A stretch of 64,000 bases of DNA from Lentilitoribacter sp. Alg239-R112 (GTDB lineage Bacteria; Pseudomonadota; Alphaproteobacteria; Rhizobiales; Rhizobiaceae), in the NCBI RefSeq assembly GCF_900537175.1, contig NZ_LS999833.1:2170001-2234000 (forward strand), written 5' to 3'. Shown piece by piece: positions 19,385-28,381 of the stretch. Numbering within the stretch: position 1 is the first letter of the stretch; each line of letters starts with the position of its first letter. Made by a program: the position numbers and the translations under genes. The notes under the pieces are model-generated. The model was not told the DNA's origin and did not search any database. It saw nothing but the letters and a program-made list of their open reading frames with translations.

Positions 19385-20365
19385 CTAGTCGATTGTCAGA
19401 ACAATTTTACCCATATGCTCACTGGTTTCCATACGTGTATGGGCGTCAGCTGCATTTTCCAAAGGGTACGTAGAATCTATTATCGGCTTGACTTTACGAG
19501 AGGCAAGCAAAGGCCAAACATGCTCAAACAACTCATGTGCAATAAAGGCTTTAAATGCCACTGGGCGAGCCCTGAGAGTTGATCCTGTGTGCATAAGGCG
19601 CTTTGCCATTAAAAGTGCAAAATCAACATTAGCCCGCCGACCACGCTGAAAAGCTATCTGAACAATCCGGCCATCCAAAGCAGCAACAGCATAATTGCGA
19701 TTTATATAATCTCCACCAATCATATCAAGCGTTAGATCAATACCTTTGTTTGCAGTATGAGACTTAATAACATCTACAAAATCTTGTTTACGATAATCAA
19801 TAGCGACATCTGCTCCCAAATCCTCAACAAATTTGCATTTTTCCTTCGAACCTACAGTTGTGTAAACAGTGGCACCAAAGATTTTCGCCAGTTGAATTGC
19901 GGTTGAACCTATTCCTGATGAACCACCGTGAACAAGAAAAGTCTCCCCATCCTGCAACAAGCCTCTTTGAAAAACATTATGCCAAACAGTGAAGAAAGTT
20001 TCCGGCAGCGCGGCTGCTTCAACCATGCTGTAACCTGTAGGAACCGGCAGGACGTTTGCTTCATGCACTTTGCAATATTCTGCATATCCACCACCGGGAA
20101 TTAACGCACAAACGGGATCGCCCTCTTTAAACTTAGTCACCTTTTTGCCAATGCGCTCAACGATTCCCGCCACCTCAAGCCCCGGAATATCTGTCACACC
20201 TCTTGGGGGTGGATAATGACCGAGACGCTGCAAACAATCGGGCCGATTCACACCACAGGCATGGACACGAATGAGTATCTCGTCTGGTGCTGGCTTTGGG
20301 AAAGCAATCTGCCCAACAGTTAAAACCTCGGGCCCACCAAATTCGCTAATCTCAATTATTCGCAT
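19385..20365 (-). CDS. Zinc-independent NAD(P)H:quinone oxidoreductase-like protein (MDR family)
   Basis: The protein has 326 residues from the ATG at 20365 (MRIIEISEFGGPEVL, the usual QOR N-terminus); an upstream start at 20386 would add seven residues. The GroES-like domain (about 25-110) includes NRPDCLQRLG but lacks the zinc ligands. The Rossmann domain carries the cofactor loop VHGGSSGIGSTAIQLAKIFGA. It resembles the PIG3/QOR branch, which reduces quinones or enones with NADPH. Convergent with fba; physiological substrate unknown. Confidence 0.88.
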   Translation of the reverse strand: MRIIEISEFGGPEVLTVGQIAFPKPAPDEILIRVHACGVNRPDCLQRLGHYPPPRGVTDIPGLEVAGIVERIGKKVTKFKEGDPVCALIPGGGYAEYCKVHEANVLPVPTGYSMVEAAALPETFFTVWHNVFQRGLLQDGETFLVHGGSSGIGSTAIQLAKIFGATVYTTVGSKEKCKFVEDLGADVAIDYRKQDFVDVIKSHTANKGIDLTLDMIGGDYINRNYAVAALDGRIVQIAFQRGRRANVDFALLMAKRLMHTGSTLRARPVAFKAFIAHELFEHVWPLLASRKVKPIIDSTYPLENAADAHTRMETSEHMGKIVLTID

Positions 20366-20479
20366 GATGACCTCGAAAATACGCACTTAACTATTGCGCA
20401 GATATTACCTAAGTTAAATTATCTTTCAATCATGCTTCTAGGTAATGTCAATTAAGCTCCTGTTAAGCCTTACAAGTTA

Positions 20480-20585
20480 TTACTAAGTCATCTGATTAGT
20501 TTCAGATTTGGCGGAAAATGTAACAGACTTTCTGCTTGACGCCTCCCTGTTAAACTCTTGAGGGCCGCTTGCGGTCCTTTTTTTT
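20480..20585 (+). ncRNA. Candidate small RNA with anti-Shine-Dalgarno-like CCTCCC, ended by a terminator
   Basis: A terminator on the plus strand has no gene before it: the flanking oxidoreductase is on the minus strand. Its arms are GGGCCGC (20562-20568) and GCGGTCC (20571-20577), followed by eight T. The stretch just upstream has GACGCCTCCCTG, complementary to ribosome binding sites, and short self-complementary blocks. This resembles rhizobial trans-acting sRNAs of the suhB/alpha-r14 type in general plan. The 5' end is a guess. Rest of the 390-base gap holds a CtrA-type box. Confidence 0.45.
20562..20585 (+). terminator. Rho-independent terminator of the candidate sRNA
   Basis: Seven-base stem (one G-T pair) GGGCCGC / GCGGTCC with a 2-base nominal loop, followed by eight T (20578-20585). 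The opposite strand lacks a T tract before it, so it acts rightward. Confidence 0.75.
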
Positions 20586-20631
20586 GTCCAAATTTAGACA
20601 AATTGCATGCTTTAATGGCCAAATCAGCCCG

Positions 20632-20647
20632 TTAACCTTTCTTTAAC
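20632..20647 (+). promoter_or_regulatory. CtrA-type box upstream of rcdA
   Basis: TTAA-CCTTTCT-TTAAC is an exact TTAA-N7-TTAAC, the full consensus for the alphaproteobacterial cell-cycle regulator CtrA. It lies 112 bases before the rcdA ATG. In Caulobacter rcdA is part of the CtrA regulatory circuit, which makes the site credible here. Confidence 0.6.
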
Positions 20648-20758
20648 ATTTAGCTTGCGCAACTTAATAAAAAGCGGCATCTTTATCTGGCTGACCTGGA
20701 AAGCGTAGATAATTTAGGCGGCAATGGCGTTAAGTAAGTAGAGAGTAGATTGGCTAAT

Positions 20759-21277
20759 ATGTCTGAAACAAACCGCAATACTATCCGTTTTTCCGAGCAT
20801 GCTGCAAATTCAGAAGGCTTCAAGTCTTTGTATGCAGATGGCATGGGCCTTGTTGAAGAAACAGCCGATTACCTTGATAATACAGGTCGCTCTGCCTCAA
20901 AGGCACTTCCTCGCATTGCATCTATCCTTTATTCAGCTGAGTCCATGCGCCTAACGACACGCCTTATGCAATTGGCATCTTGGCTGCTATTACAACGCGC
21001 TGTGAACAATGGCGAAATGACACGCGACCAAGCGAGCACGGAGAAATCTAAAGTGCGTCTTGAAAGCTTTAATTGTGATCGTAATGCGGCCGGATGGGAT
21101 GAATTACCAGAAGCTTTCCGCGATTTGATCGAGCGTTCTTTGCGCCTTCAAAATCGTGTTGCACTTTTAGATCGCGAAATTTATCGCCCGGAAGAAGCAC
21201 ATGCAAACATGCGAGAGACTGAAAATTCGATACAAGCGCAGCACAATCTTCTGCAGACTGCTTTCTTGAAAAATTAA
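20759..21277 (+). CDS. rcdA: RcdA-family protein, regulator of CtrA degradation (DUF1465)
   Basis: The protein has 172 residues from the ATG at 20759; a TTG at 20750 is also in frame but AGAGAGTAG suits the ATG. The protein is all-helical and matches DUF1465: SEGFKSLYADGMGLVEETAD, SILYSAESMRLTTRLMQLAS, DEIPEAF-like DELPEAFRDLIERSLRLQNR. The Caulobacter member RcdA is an adaptor that helps CpdR and ClpXP degrade CtrA and other substrates at the cell pole. It is preceded by a CtrA-type box and ended by a strong bidirectional terminator. Confidence 0.85.
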   Translation: MSETNRNTIRFSEHAANSEGFKSLYADGMGLVEETADYLDNTGRSASKALPRIASILYSAESMRLTTRLMQLASWLLLQRAVNNGEMTRDQASTEKSKVRLESFNCDRNAAGWDELPEAFRDLIERSLRLQNRVALLDREIYRPEEAHANMRETENSIQAQHNLLQTAFLKN

Positions 21278-21304
21278 TTCGCCAAGCTTTAAAAGCTGGC
21301 CAAC

Positions 21305-21334
21305 AAAAAACCCGCCTTAAAAGGCGGGTTTTTT
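21305..21334. terminator. Bidirectional terminator between rcdA and rpmE
   Basis: AAAAAACCCGCCTT (21305-21318) and AAGGCGGGTTTTTT (21321-21334) are perfect 14-base arms; the A and T tracts provide a U run on either strand. It serves the convergent genes rcdA (plus) and rpmE (minus). Confidence 0.9.
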
Positions 21335-21355
21335 AATTGATATAAGAGAAATCGA

Positions 21356-21577
21356 TTAAAGGCCAAGACCAGCAAAACGATTTTTAAACTTCGTGATACG
21401 TCCACCGCGGTCCATAAGTTGAGCGCCACCACCAGTCCAAGCTGGGTGAGAATTAGGATCGATCTCCAAATTCATTGTCTCGCCTTCAGAACCCCAAGTC
21501 GAGCGTGTCTCATATTCTGTTCCATCAGTCATCACCACTTTGATCGTGTGGTATTCTGGATGAATATCCGCTTTCAT
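21356..21577 (-). CDS. rpmE: 50S ribosomal protein L31
   Basis: The 73-residue protein begins [19 protein letters not shown], typical of L31, and ends with [13 protein letters not shown]. The four zinc-binding cysteines of the C+ form are absent, so this is the zinc-free (C-) type usual in alphaproteobacteria. L31 bridges the ribosomal subunits. It is divergent from the ABC transporter gene; the 201-base gap shows no clear feature. Confidence 0.96.
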   Translation of the reverse strand: MKADIHPEYHTIKVVMTDGTEYETRSTWGSEGETMNLEIDPNSHPAWTGGGAQLMDRGGRITKFKNRFAGLGL

Positions 21578-21778
21578 AGTTCTATTCCTTTACGGTTAGG
21601 CATATGCCTTAAATACAAGCCAGTTTTATCGCTAAATGCGACAAATATCCCAGCATACATTGAGCTTTTCAGACTTTAGAAGAATAAAGTCTTGTAATTC
21701 GATGGCGAGGCTATACATCAACCAGAACAATTGCACAAGAGCATCTTATAAATTCGATGATGCAAATGTAGCTTATTT

Positions 21779-23566
21779 ATGAATAAGGAAACTGACGTGG
21801 CAACTGACAAAGAAAAAGAACAGAAGCGGGCGTCATTATCCCCATTACGTACACTTTTTCCCTATATCTTACGTTATCCGAAACTCATCATCGGTGCAGG
21901 CGTTTTTCTGCTGCTGGCGGCAGCAACAACGCTCACCCTACCCTTGGCTGTTCGGCGCGTGATTGATTTTGGATTTTCAAGCCAAGACCCGGAGTTCATC
22001 AATAGTTACTTTACGTTCCTCATGGGCATTGCCATCGTCTTAGGTATCGCAAGTGCGATGCGCTATTATTTTGTGATTCTTTTAGGTGAACGCGTTATCT
22101 CGGATCTTCGCAGCGATGTATTTACTCACATCGCGCGGCTTTCTCCGTCATTTTATGATGTTAATCGGTCTGGTGAAATCATTTCCCGCCTGACAGCAGA
22201 CACAACTCAGATTAAATCCGCCGTTGGTGCAACAGCCTCAATGGCTTTGCGAAACTCAATCCTGTGTTTGGGTGCCATTGTCATGATGTTTTGGACATCA
22301 TGGACACTTTCACTCTTTGTAGTGATCGGCATCCCCATTGTTGTTATCCCACTTATTGCATTTGGACGTGCGGTTCGGAAAAGATCACGCAATGCACAAG
22401 ACACTCTTGCAGACACGATGGGCTTTGCAAGCGAAGCCATCAATGCAACCCGTACATTACAAGCCTTCAATTCTGAGGACCGTGCTATTGGGCGCTTTTC
22501 ATCCGCAATCGAAGATACATTCGATGCGGCAAAGGCGGCAATAACAACCCGCGCAGCCCTTACGGTGTTTTCCATCTCATTAGTTTTCTGTGGTGTGGTG
22601 GGCATCTTGTGGTCCGGTGCTCATTCTGTTCTTGAAGGAGACATGTCAGCTGGTACGCTTGGTCAGTTCCTTCTTTATTCAGTTCTTGCAGCAGGAAGCT
22701 TAGGTGGCTTATCAGAAGTATGGGGCGAGTTGTCTCAAGCATCCGGCGCAGCTGAGCGTTTATCTGAGTTACTCAATGAAAGATCTGAAATCGAAGACCC
22801 AGTCAATCCGGTAGCTTTACCAGAAAACGTTAAAGGCGAGATTGAGTTTAAGTCTGTCAGCTTTGCCTATCCTACACGTCCAAACGCTAAAATCTTGGAT
22901 GACTTATCCTTTTCCGTAAAAACTGGCGAAACAGTGGCTATTGTCGGGCCATCAGGTGCAGGTAAAAGCACCTTGTTTTCGCTAGTATTGAGATTTTATG
23001 ATCCAAGCTCCGGGCAGATACTTATAGATGGTGTCGATGTAAAAGAAGCCCTACTCCATGACATCAGATCGCGTGCAGCCATCGTTCCGCAGGATGTCAC
23101 CATATTTGCAGCATCCGTTGCTGAAAACATTGCATTTGGTAGTAATGAAGCTTCCGATGAGGATATTAAACAAGCAGGAAAGTCTGCGCTTGTTGAAAAA
23201 TTCGCCCTTGATATGGATGATGGATACGACAGCGAAATAGGCGAACGCGGCGTAACTCTATCAGGCGGACAGCGTCAACGTGTTGCTATCGCTCGTGGCA
23301 TGCTTAAAAACGCACCCATTCTTCTGCTTGATGAAGCCACATCTGCACTTGATGCCCAAAGCGAAAAACTGGTTCAACAAGCACTTGATCGCATCATGGA
23401 AAACCGCACGACACTGATCATCGCACATCGTCTTTCGACCATTCTTAAGGCTGATCGAATACTGGTTATGGACAAAGGCAAAATTATCGAAGAAGGCACA
23501 CATAAGTCGCTCAGTGAAGCGAATGGCATGTATGCTAATTTAGCGAAACTGCAATTTCAGACATAA
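21779..23566 (+). CDS. ABC exporter, fused membrane and ATPase domains (MsbA-like)
   Basis: The 595-residue half-transporter has a six-helix type IV exporter domain (about 25-325), then a nucleotide-binding domain (about 355-592). The latter carries Walker A VGPSGAGKSTLFS, signature LSGGQRQRVAIARG, Walker B ILLLDEATSALD and the H-loop IIAHRLSTI. It would act as a homodimer in the inner membrane. The family covers lipid A flippase MsbA, multidrug pumps and peptide exporters; the substrate cannot be assigned. It ends 9 bases before a convergent gene. Confidence 0.93.
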   Translation: MNKETDVATDKEKEQKRASLSPLRTLFPYILRYPKLIIGAGVFLLLAAATTLTLPLAVRRVIDFGFSSQDPEFINSYFTFLMGIAIVLGIASAMRYYFVILLGERVISDLRSDVFTHIARLSPSFYDVNRSGEIISRLTADTTQIKSAVGATASMALRNSILCLGAIVMMFWTSWTLSLFVVIGIPIVVIPLIAFGRAVRKRSRNAQDTLADTMGFASEAINATRTLQAFNSEDRAIGRFSSAIEDTFDAAKAAITTRAALTVFSISLVFCGVVGILWSGAHSVLEGDMSAGTLGQFLLYSVLAAGSLGGLSEVWGELSQASGAAERLSELLNERSEIEDPVNPVALPENVKGEIEFKSVSFAYPTRPNAKILDDLSFSVKTGETVAIVGPSGAGKSTLFSLVLRFYDPSSGQILIDGVDVKEALLHDIRSRAAIVPQDVTIFAASVAENIAFGSNEASDEDIKQAGKSALVEKFALDMDDGYDSEIGERGVTLSGGQRQRVAIARGMLKNAPILLLDEATSALDAQSEKLVQQALDRIMENRTTLIIAHRLSTILKADRILVMDKGKIIEEGTHKSLSEANGMYANLAKLQFQT

Positions 23567-23575
23567 CACTAAAAC

Positions 23576-24607
23576 CTATCTTTCAGTCAACTTCAATTCG
23601 ATACGGCGGTTCGTGTTACGCGCTTCGACCGTGTCACCTTCTGCAATTGGCTGGAATTCACCAAATCCTGCGGCAACCAAACGGTTTGACGGCACACCCT
23701 GTTCAATCAGGAACTTGACGACTGATGTCGCTCGAGCACTTGAGAGCTCCCAGTTATCTCGATAACGGCCAGTGCCTGACAAAGGCACATTATCCGTATG
23801 GCCATCTACACGCAGAACCCAGTTGATTTCTGAGGGGATTTCCCGAGCAAGATCAAGCATGGCCTCTGCAAGCTTGGCCATTTCTATTTTCCCATCCGGG
23901 TTCAACTCATTACCGCCAGATGGAAACAACACCTCTGACTGAAAGACAAAACGATCTCCCACAATACGAATATTGTCACGGTCCGAAAGAATAGCACGTA
24001 AACGACCAAAGAAATCCGAACGATAACGATTAAGCTCTTGCACTCGCTGAGCTAATGCCACGTTTAATCGTCGACCAAGATCCGCGATTTTAACTTGAGC
24101 TTCCTCATCCTTAGCATCAGATTGATCTAAAGCATTTTCCAAAGCAGCTAATTGTCGGCGCATTGCTGAAATCTGCTGATTTAACAAAGCCACCTGACTA
24201 AGTGCACGTTTGGAAATCTGTCGTTCTTCATCAAGCGTCTGATTTAAACCACTAATTGTTGCTTCAGCAGCTTCTGTTGATCCAGCCCCCTGATTTAGAA
24301 GTAATTCAAGGCGAGATTTTTCATCCTCCGACGCGGATAACGATGCTTGTAGGTTGGCAAGTGTATCTTCCAAATCCTGCCGCCCGGTCTGTTCAAGCGC
24401 AAGCAATTGGGTCAACTCGTTAATCTGCGAGTTTAACCTCGTAAGCACTTCATCTTTCCCGCTGATTTCTCTGCTTAGAAAAAACTGTGCAAGCACAAAG
24501 ACGGAAAGCAAAAACATGATGGCGAGCAAAAGGGTCGACAAAGCATCAACAAAGCCCGGCCAATAGTCAACGGAGCGGCTTCTCAAACGATTGCGAGAAA
24601 GTGCCAT
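23576..24607 (-). CDS. MotB/OmpA-like peptidoglycan-binding stator protein
   Basis: The 343-residue protein has an N-terminal membrane helix, DALSTLLLAIMFLLSVFVLA (about 21-40), whose first Asp occupies the place of the proton-carrying Asp of MotB. A long coiled coil (about 50-180) follows, then an OmpA-type domain (about 205-340; VDGHTDNVPLSG, SSARATSVVKFLIEQG, NRRIELKLTER). It follows the MotA-like gene by 9 bases, forming a two-gene stator-like module. No flagellar genes are near. Conserved in Rhizobiales, but I know of no assigned function. Confidence 0.85.
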   Translation of the reverse strand: MALSRNRLRSRSVDYWPGFVDALSTLLLAIMFLLSVFVLAQFFLSREISGKDEVLTRLNSQINELTQLLALEQTGRQDLEDTLANLQASLSASEDEKSRLELLLNQGAGSTEAAEATISGLNQTLDEERQISKRALSQVALLNQQISAMRRQLAALENALDQSDAKDEEAQVKIADLGRRLNVALAQRVQELNRYRSDFFGRLRAILSDRDNIRIVGDRFVFQSEVLFPSGGNELNPDGKIEMAKLAEAMLDLAREIPSEINWVLRVDGHTDNVPLSGTGRYRDNWELSSARATSVVKFLIEQGVPSNRLVAAGFGEFQPIAEGDTVEARNTNRRIELKLTER

Positions 24608-24616
24608 ATCTGTGCC

Positions 24617-25654
24617 CTAGCTTTTATCAATCTTGTCAGAAAGCTTATCAAGCGTCTGACGCATGGCTTTTGATTCATCCTGCTGGGCTTCAATCCAGTC
24701 ACGCAACATTTGCTGCTCGCTGCGCATGTTCTTAACGAGACCTTGGATACCCTCCGCCAAATTTGCCATAGCTGCCGTTGTGCGTTGATTCGAACCTCCA
24801 CCGCCGCCGCCATCCACTGACAGCCGCTTCAATTGCTCTGCAACTAGTTTCAGCTCTTCAGAGCTATCGCCACTGGTTTCAATAACAGGCACATTAGCAT
24901 TACCAACATCGGAGGTCACATCTGTCACCGATGCAAGCCAGTTTTCCAACTCACCATAAAAACGTCCTTGCGCCCATCCAGCTTGCAGGTCAATGAACCC
25001 CAATATCAGCGACCCCGAAAGACCAAACAATGATGATGAAAACGCCGTACCCATGCCTTCAAGAGGCGCACCAAGACCAGTTTTAAGTGCGGCAAGCACA
25101 TCTTCTGTATTACCAGACCCAGCATCGAGCGAGCCAATAACATCTTTGATCGAGCCAATTGTACCTAACAGACCCCAAAATGTACCCAAAAGACCTAGGA
25201 AAACCAGAAGACCAATCAAATAACGCGTTGTATCTCTTGTCTCATCTAACCGAGCGGCAATAGAATCGAGAATTGACCTCAAGGATGATGTTGTAAGTGC
25301 TTTTTCCCGTTGCCCGCTAAATAATGCCCGCATGGGAGCCAAAAGAACAGGATCACGGCTGACCTTATCGGCATCACCCGCTGCGCGAAAGGAATTTACC
25401 CAACGAACCTCCGGGCTTAGCTGCACAATCTGCTTAACAGCAAGCATAATGCCCAACAATAGAACAGCAACGATCAGCCCGTTCAAACCTGGGTTAGACA
25501 TAAAAGCTGTTTCAATTTGACGAAATAAAATCGCGATCGCAAAACCAGCAATCACCAAAGAAATAATGACACTAAATAGAAATACCAAGGGACTTGATAA
25601 CTTATTCGGCGACATACCATTTTCCGCCGCTTTATCCCAACTCGATGTTGACAT
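24617..25654 (-). CDS. MotA/TolQ/ExbB-like membrane channel protein, partner of the MotB-like gene
   Basis: The protein has 345 residues from the ATG at 25654 (MSTSSWDKAAENG; GGAG three bases upstream). A start at 25705 would add 17 residues that do not look protein-like. Two N-terminal membrane helices (about 20-42, 55-77) are followed by a cytoplasmic stretch. Two more helices carry the channel signature GLLGTFWGLLGTIGS and SSLFGLSGSLILGFIDL. A C-terminal helical tail (about 255-343) contains a poly-Gly segment. With the downstream MotB-like protein it should form a proton-driven complex. Confidence 0.82.
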   Translation of the reverse strand: MSTSSWDKAAENGMSPNKLSSPLVFLFSVIISLVIAGFAIAILFRQIETAFMSNPGLNGLIVAVLLLGIMLAVKQIVQLSPEVRWVNSFRAAGDADKVSRDPVLLAPMRALFSGQREKALTTSSLRSILDSIAARLDETRDTTRYLIGLLVFLGLLGTFWGLLGTIGSIKDVIGSLDAGSGNTEDVLAALKTGLGAPLEGMGTAFSSSLFGLSGSLILGFIDLQAGWAQGRFYGELENWLASVTDVTSDVGNANVPVIETSGDSSEELKLVAEQLKRLSVDGGGGGGSNQRTTAAMANLAEGIQGLVKNMRSEQQMLRDWIEAQQDESKAMRQTLDKLSDKIDKS

Positions 25655-25759
25655 ATCTCCATCCGCCTCTTTGCAACAAATCACCCCGTTGGTGAGTGTA
25701 AGCAAAAAAATGGCAAAATTAAAAGGTCAACACCGCAAAATTAGAAAAAAATCTAACGG

Positions 25760-26563
25760 TCACACAGCTTTATTTGGAGCCGGACGCTTAATAACTTCTG
25801 TAAGAGCTTTCTGAATATGCTCATTTCCGGCAACGAGATCACCCGTTTCAAACATTTTATAACCACCGGAAACATCATAAATAAATCCGCCAGCCTCCCG
25901 GATCATCACGATCCCTGCAGCAATATCCCACGGTTTTAGGTGCTCTTCAAAATGCGCATCCAAATGACCAGACGCCACGTAGGCAAGTTCAAGAGATGCT
26001 GCGCCAAAACTGCGAACACCCGAAACTTCGCCCATCATATTAGCGAGCTGAATTAGATAACGACCATGATGACCACGACCAAGATGTGGTGCGCAGGCAC
26101 CAACAACACAGTCTCGCAATTTTTTACGACCACCAACGCGCAAACGCCGGTCATTCATATATGCGCCACCGCCTTTTTCTGCTGTAAACAGTTCATCAGT
26201 GGCTGGATTATAGATAACACCGGCAACCAATTCACCCCCACGCTCAAGCGCAATAGAGATGGAAAAAAAAGGAATACCATGCAAAAAATTAGTCGTACCA
26301 TCCAGTGGATCAACGATCCAACGGTGTGTACCGTCAGTACCTTTAACCTCATCATCTTCACTTAAGTAGCCGTAGGAGGGGCGTGCGTGCATAAGTTCAC
26401 CACGAACAATATCTTCCGATTTTTTACCAGCTTCGCCTACAAAACCTGACTGTCCTTTGACAGAAACTTGCAAATTTTGCACTTCGCCGAAATCACGCGA
26501 TAATGAACGGCCAGCTTTTGTAGCAGCTGTAACCATGACATTTAAAAGGGCTGAACGCGCCAT
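25760..26563 (-). CDS. suhB: Inositol monophosphatase family protein SuhB
   Basis: The 267-residue phosphatase has the metal-binding motif WIVDPLDGTTNFLHGIPFF and the C-terminal motif KPWDIAAGIVMIREAGG. The upstream acidic loop is YLSEDDEVKG rather than the common GEE form, so one acidic ligand is shifted or conservatively replaced. It hydrolyses inositol-1-phosphate or related sugar phosphates; SuhB also contributes to rRNA antitermination in E. coli. It follows efp by 42 bases, the conserved Rhizobiales order. Confidence 0.92.
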   Translation of the reverse strand: MARSALLNVMVTAATKAGRSLSRDFGEVQNLQVSVKGQSGFVGEAGKKSEDIVRGELMHARPSYGYLSEDDEVKGTDGTHRWIVDPLDGTTNFLHGIPFFSISIALERGGELVAGVIYNPATDELFTAEKGGGAYMNDRRLRVGGRKKLRDCVVGACAPHLGRGHHGRYLIQLANMMGEVSGVRSFGAASLELAYVASGHLDAHFEEHLKPWDIAAGIVMIREAGGFIYDVSGGYKMFETGDLVAGNEHIQKALTEVIKRPAPNKAV

Positions 26564-26605
26564 GAGGTATCCTTATTGAACTCCAGAAGAATTCAGTTTT
26601 ATTGT

Positions 26606-27172
26606 TTAACTTTCGGCACGACGAACATAAGTGACTTCGTTGGTGTCAACGATAATCTTTTCACCAGCAGTAATAAATGGCGGTACCATAACGCGAACAC
26701 CATTTTCCATGACAGCAGGCTTGAATGACGATGATACTGTCTGACCTTTAACGACAGGGTCAGCTTCTGTAATTTCCAAAGTGACCTGATCAGGCAAGCG
26801 AATGCCAATTGGCTTTTCTTCGTAAGATTCAACAGTTACCATCATACCGTCTTGCAAGAACGCAGAGCGATCACCCACAAATTCCTGTTGAAGTTCCAAC
26901 TGTTCATAGGTTTCCGTATCCATAAAAACCAGCATTTCGCCTTCTGCATACAAAAATTGATAATCTTTTTGCTCAAGACGAATACGCTCGACAGTCTCGG
27001 TTGCGCGAAAACGTTCGTTAAGTTTCGTGCCATTGATCAGGTTTTTCAGTTCGACTTGATTAAATGCGCCACCCTTACCAGGCTTCACAGCATTCGTTTT
27101 CACAGCAGCCCAAAGACCACCAGCATGTTCGATCACGTTACCCGGGCGAATTTCATTGCCATTAATTTTCAT
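26606..27172 (-). CDS. efp: Translation elongation factor P
   Basis: The 188-residue protein has the three EF-P beta-barrel domains. The KPGKGGAF loop near residue 33 carries the lysine that is modified in many bacteria, and the C-terminal signature [17 protein letters not shown] is present. It relieves ribosomes stalled at polyproline. It lies between the Sel1 gene and suhB. Normal length, no anomalies. Confidence 0.97.
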   Translation of the reverse strand: MKINGNEIRPGNVIEHAGGLWAAVKTNAVKPGKGGAFNQVELKNLINGTKLNERFRATETVERIRLEQKDYQFLYAEGEMLVFMDTETYEQLELQQEFVGDRSAFLQDGMMVTVESYEEKPIGIRLPDQVTLEITEADPVVKGQTVSSSFKPAVMENGVRVMVPPFITAGEKIIVDTNEVTYVRRAES

Positions 27173-27272
27173 GGAGTTTTCCAGTGCGATTAGACGAAAA
27201 TCAGAGATTTATAGAATTTCAGCTTCAAGACCACATATTTCGGCTTATTTCAAGCCTTTGCGGGTATGAAGG

Positions 27273-28349
27273 TTAAAATCGCATCAGATTTGCGGCTTCA
27301 AGAGAGCGCTTTTGCTCATCTGCGGTCAGACCCTGATAAAAATCTTCCAAACTCGGATCTTCCAAACCAGCCCTGCGCGACACGATATACCATCGTCCCG
27401 CCTCGATCGGATTACCCACCGTGCCTATAGCTTGGATATAAAGATGAGCTAAGCGGTTTTGTGCAATCACATTACCTTTAAGCGCAGCAAGACGCATCCA
27501 TTCAAAACCCGCTTCAAAATCACGATCTCCACCAACACCATCTATCAACCAAATAGCCAAATCAAGACGTGCCGTGTCATAACCAGCACGAGCAGCTGAA
27601 ATAAGATGCCGACGTGCAAGTGCTCTTTTTTGCTCAGAAACATCAATCTCATTTACATATATCTGCGACAAGGCATATTGCGCATCTGGAATACCCCTCG
27701 CTGCAGCACTTTCAAAAAATGGCAAAGCATCCTCTATACCTTTAGGGCCAGGTCGCTCAGAAACAAGTAATTGCGCATAGTTAAATTGGGCCTTGGGGTT
27801 GCCACCTTCCGCCGATTTTTGCATCAACTCGCGCGCACGCTTCTCGTCTTTTTCGGCATACTTTCCGTTAGTCAGAAGCAATGCCAACTTATACTGCGCG
27901 GATGCATCTCCATTTTTTGCGGCTTGATCATACCAAAAAACAGCATCATCCATACTGCGGCCAACACCAAACCCTTCAGCAAACAACTCAGCGATCAATG
28001 TTTGCGCAGCAGGGTCGCCCAGTTGCGCACGCGGCAATGCAAGTTCCATCGCAGTTATATATTGCCCACGTTGAAAAGCGCTAAATGCGAGCCAGGCGTC
28101 TTCACCGATCTGCGTCTTATCATCATCCGCACTTTTTTCTTCATCGAGAGCAGAATCTGTTTTTTCGGTAATTGAAGGCGGACCGGTAAAAGGAGCCGAA
28201 CGTATTGTTTTCAGCATTTTCAGCTTTGGTGTCTCGGCGGGTGAACCTTCCCCATCTTTGCCTTCAACAGGTACAAATTGAGCCGAAGCACCAACAGAGC
28301 AGATTATCAGCATAATCGATGCAATACACGCTTCTCGCCAGTATATCAT
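27273..28349 (-). CDS. Secreted Sel1-like repeat protein
   Basis: The 358-residue protein has an N-terminal signal peptide (about 1-23, ending ASA) and a low-complexity linker. At least six Sel1/TPR-type repeats follow (about 115-345). Examples are AEGFGVGRSMDDAVFWYDQA, ALLLTNGKYAEKDEKRAREL and AIWLIDGVGGDRDFEAGFEW. Such repeats form a protein-binding solenoid in the periplasm. It lies between the ThiE-like gene and efp, a conserved Rhizobiales position. Partner unknown. Confidence 0.85.
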   Translation of the reverse strand: MIYWREACIASIMLIICSVGASAQFVPVEGKDGEGSPAETPKLKMLKTIRSAPFTGPPSITEKTDSALDEEKSADDDKTQIGEDAWLAFSAFQRGQYITAMELALPRAQLGDPAAQTLIAELFAEGFGVGRSMDDAVFWYDQAAKNGDASAQYKLALLLTNGKYAEKDEKRARELMQKSAEGGNPKAQFNYAQLLVSERPGPKGIEDALPFFESAAARGIPDAQYALSQIYVNEIDVSEQKRALARRHLISAARAGYDTARLDLAIWLIDGVGGDRDFEAGFEWMRLAALKGNVIAQNRLAHLYIQAIGTVGNPIEAGRWYIVSRRAGLEDPSLEDFYQGLTADEQKRSLEAANLMRF

Positions 28350-28381
28350 TAATTACTCCGGTTCAGATGTATAATATAATG

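Noticed and set aside
23576-25654. Possible Zorya defence system (ZorA/ZorB-like MotA/MotB pair)
   Set aside because: No ZorC/D or ZorE nuclease or helicase genes adjoin; neighbours are suhB and an ABC exporter in a conserved Rhizobiales order.
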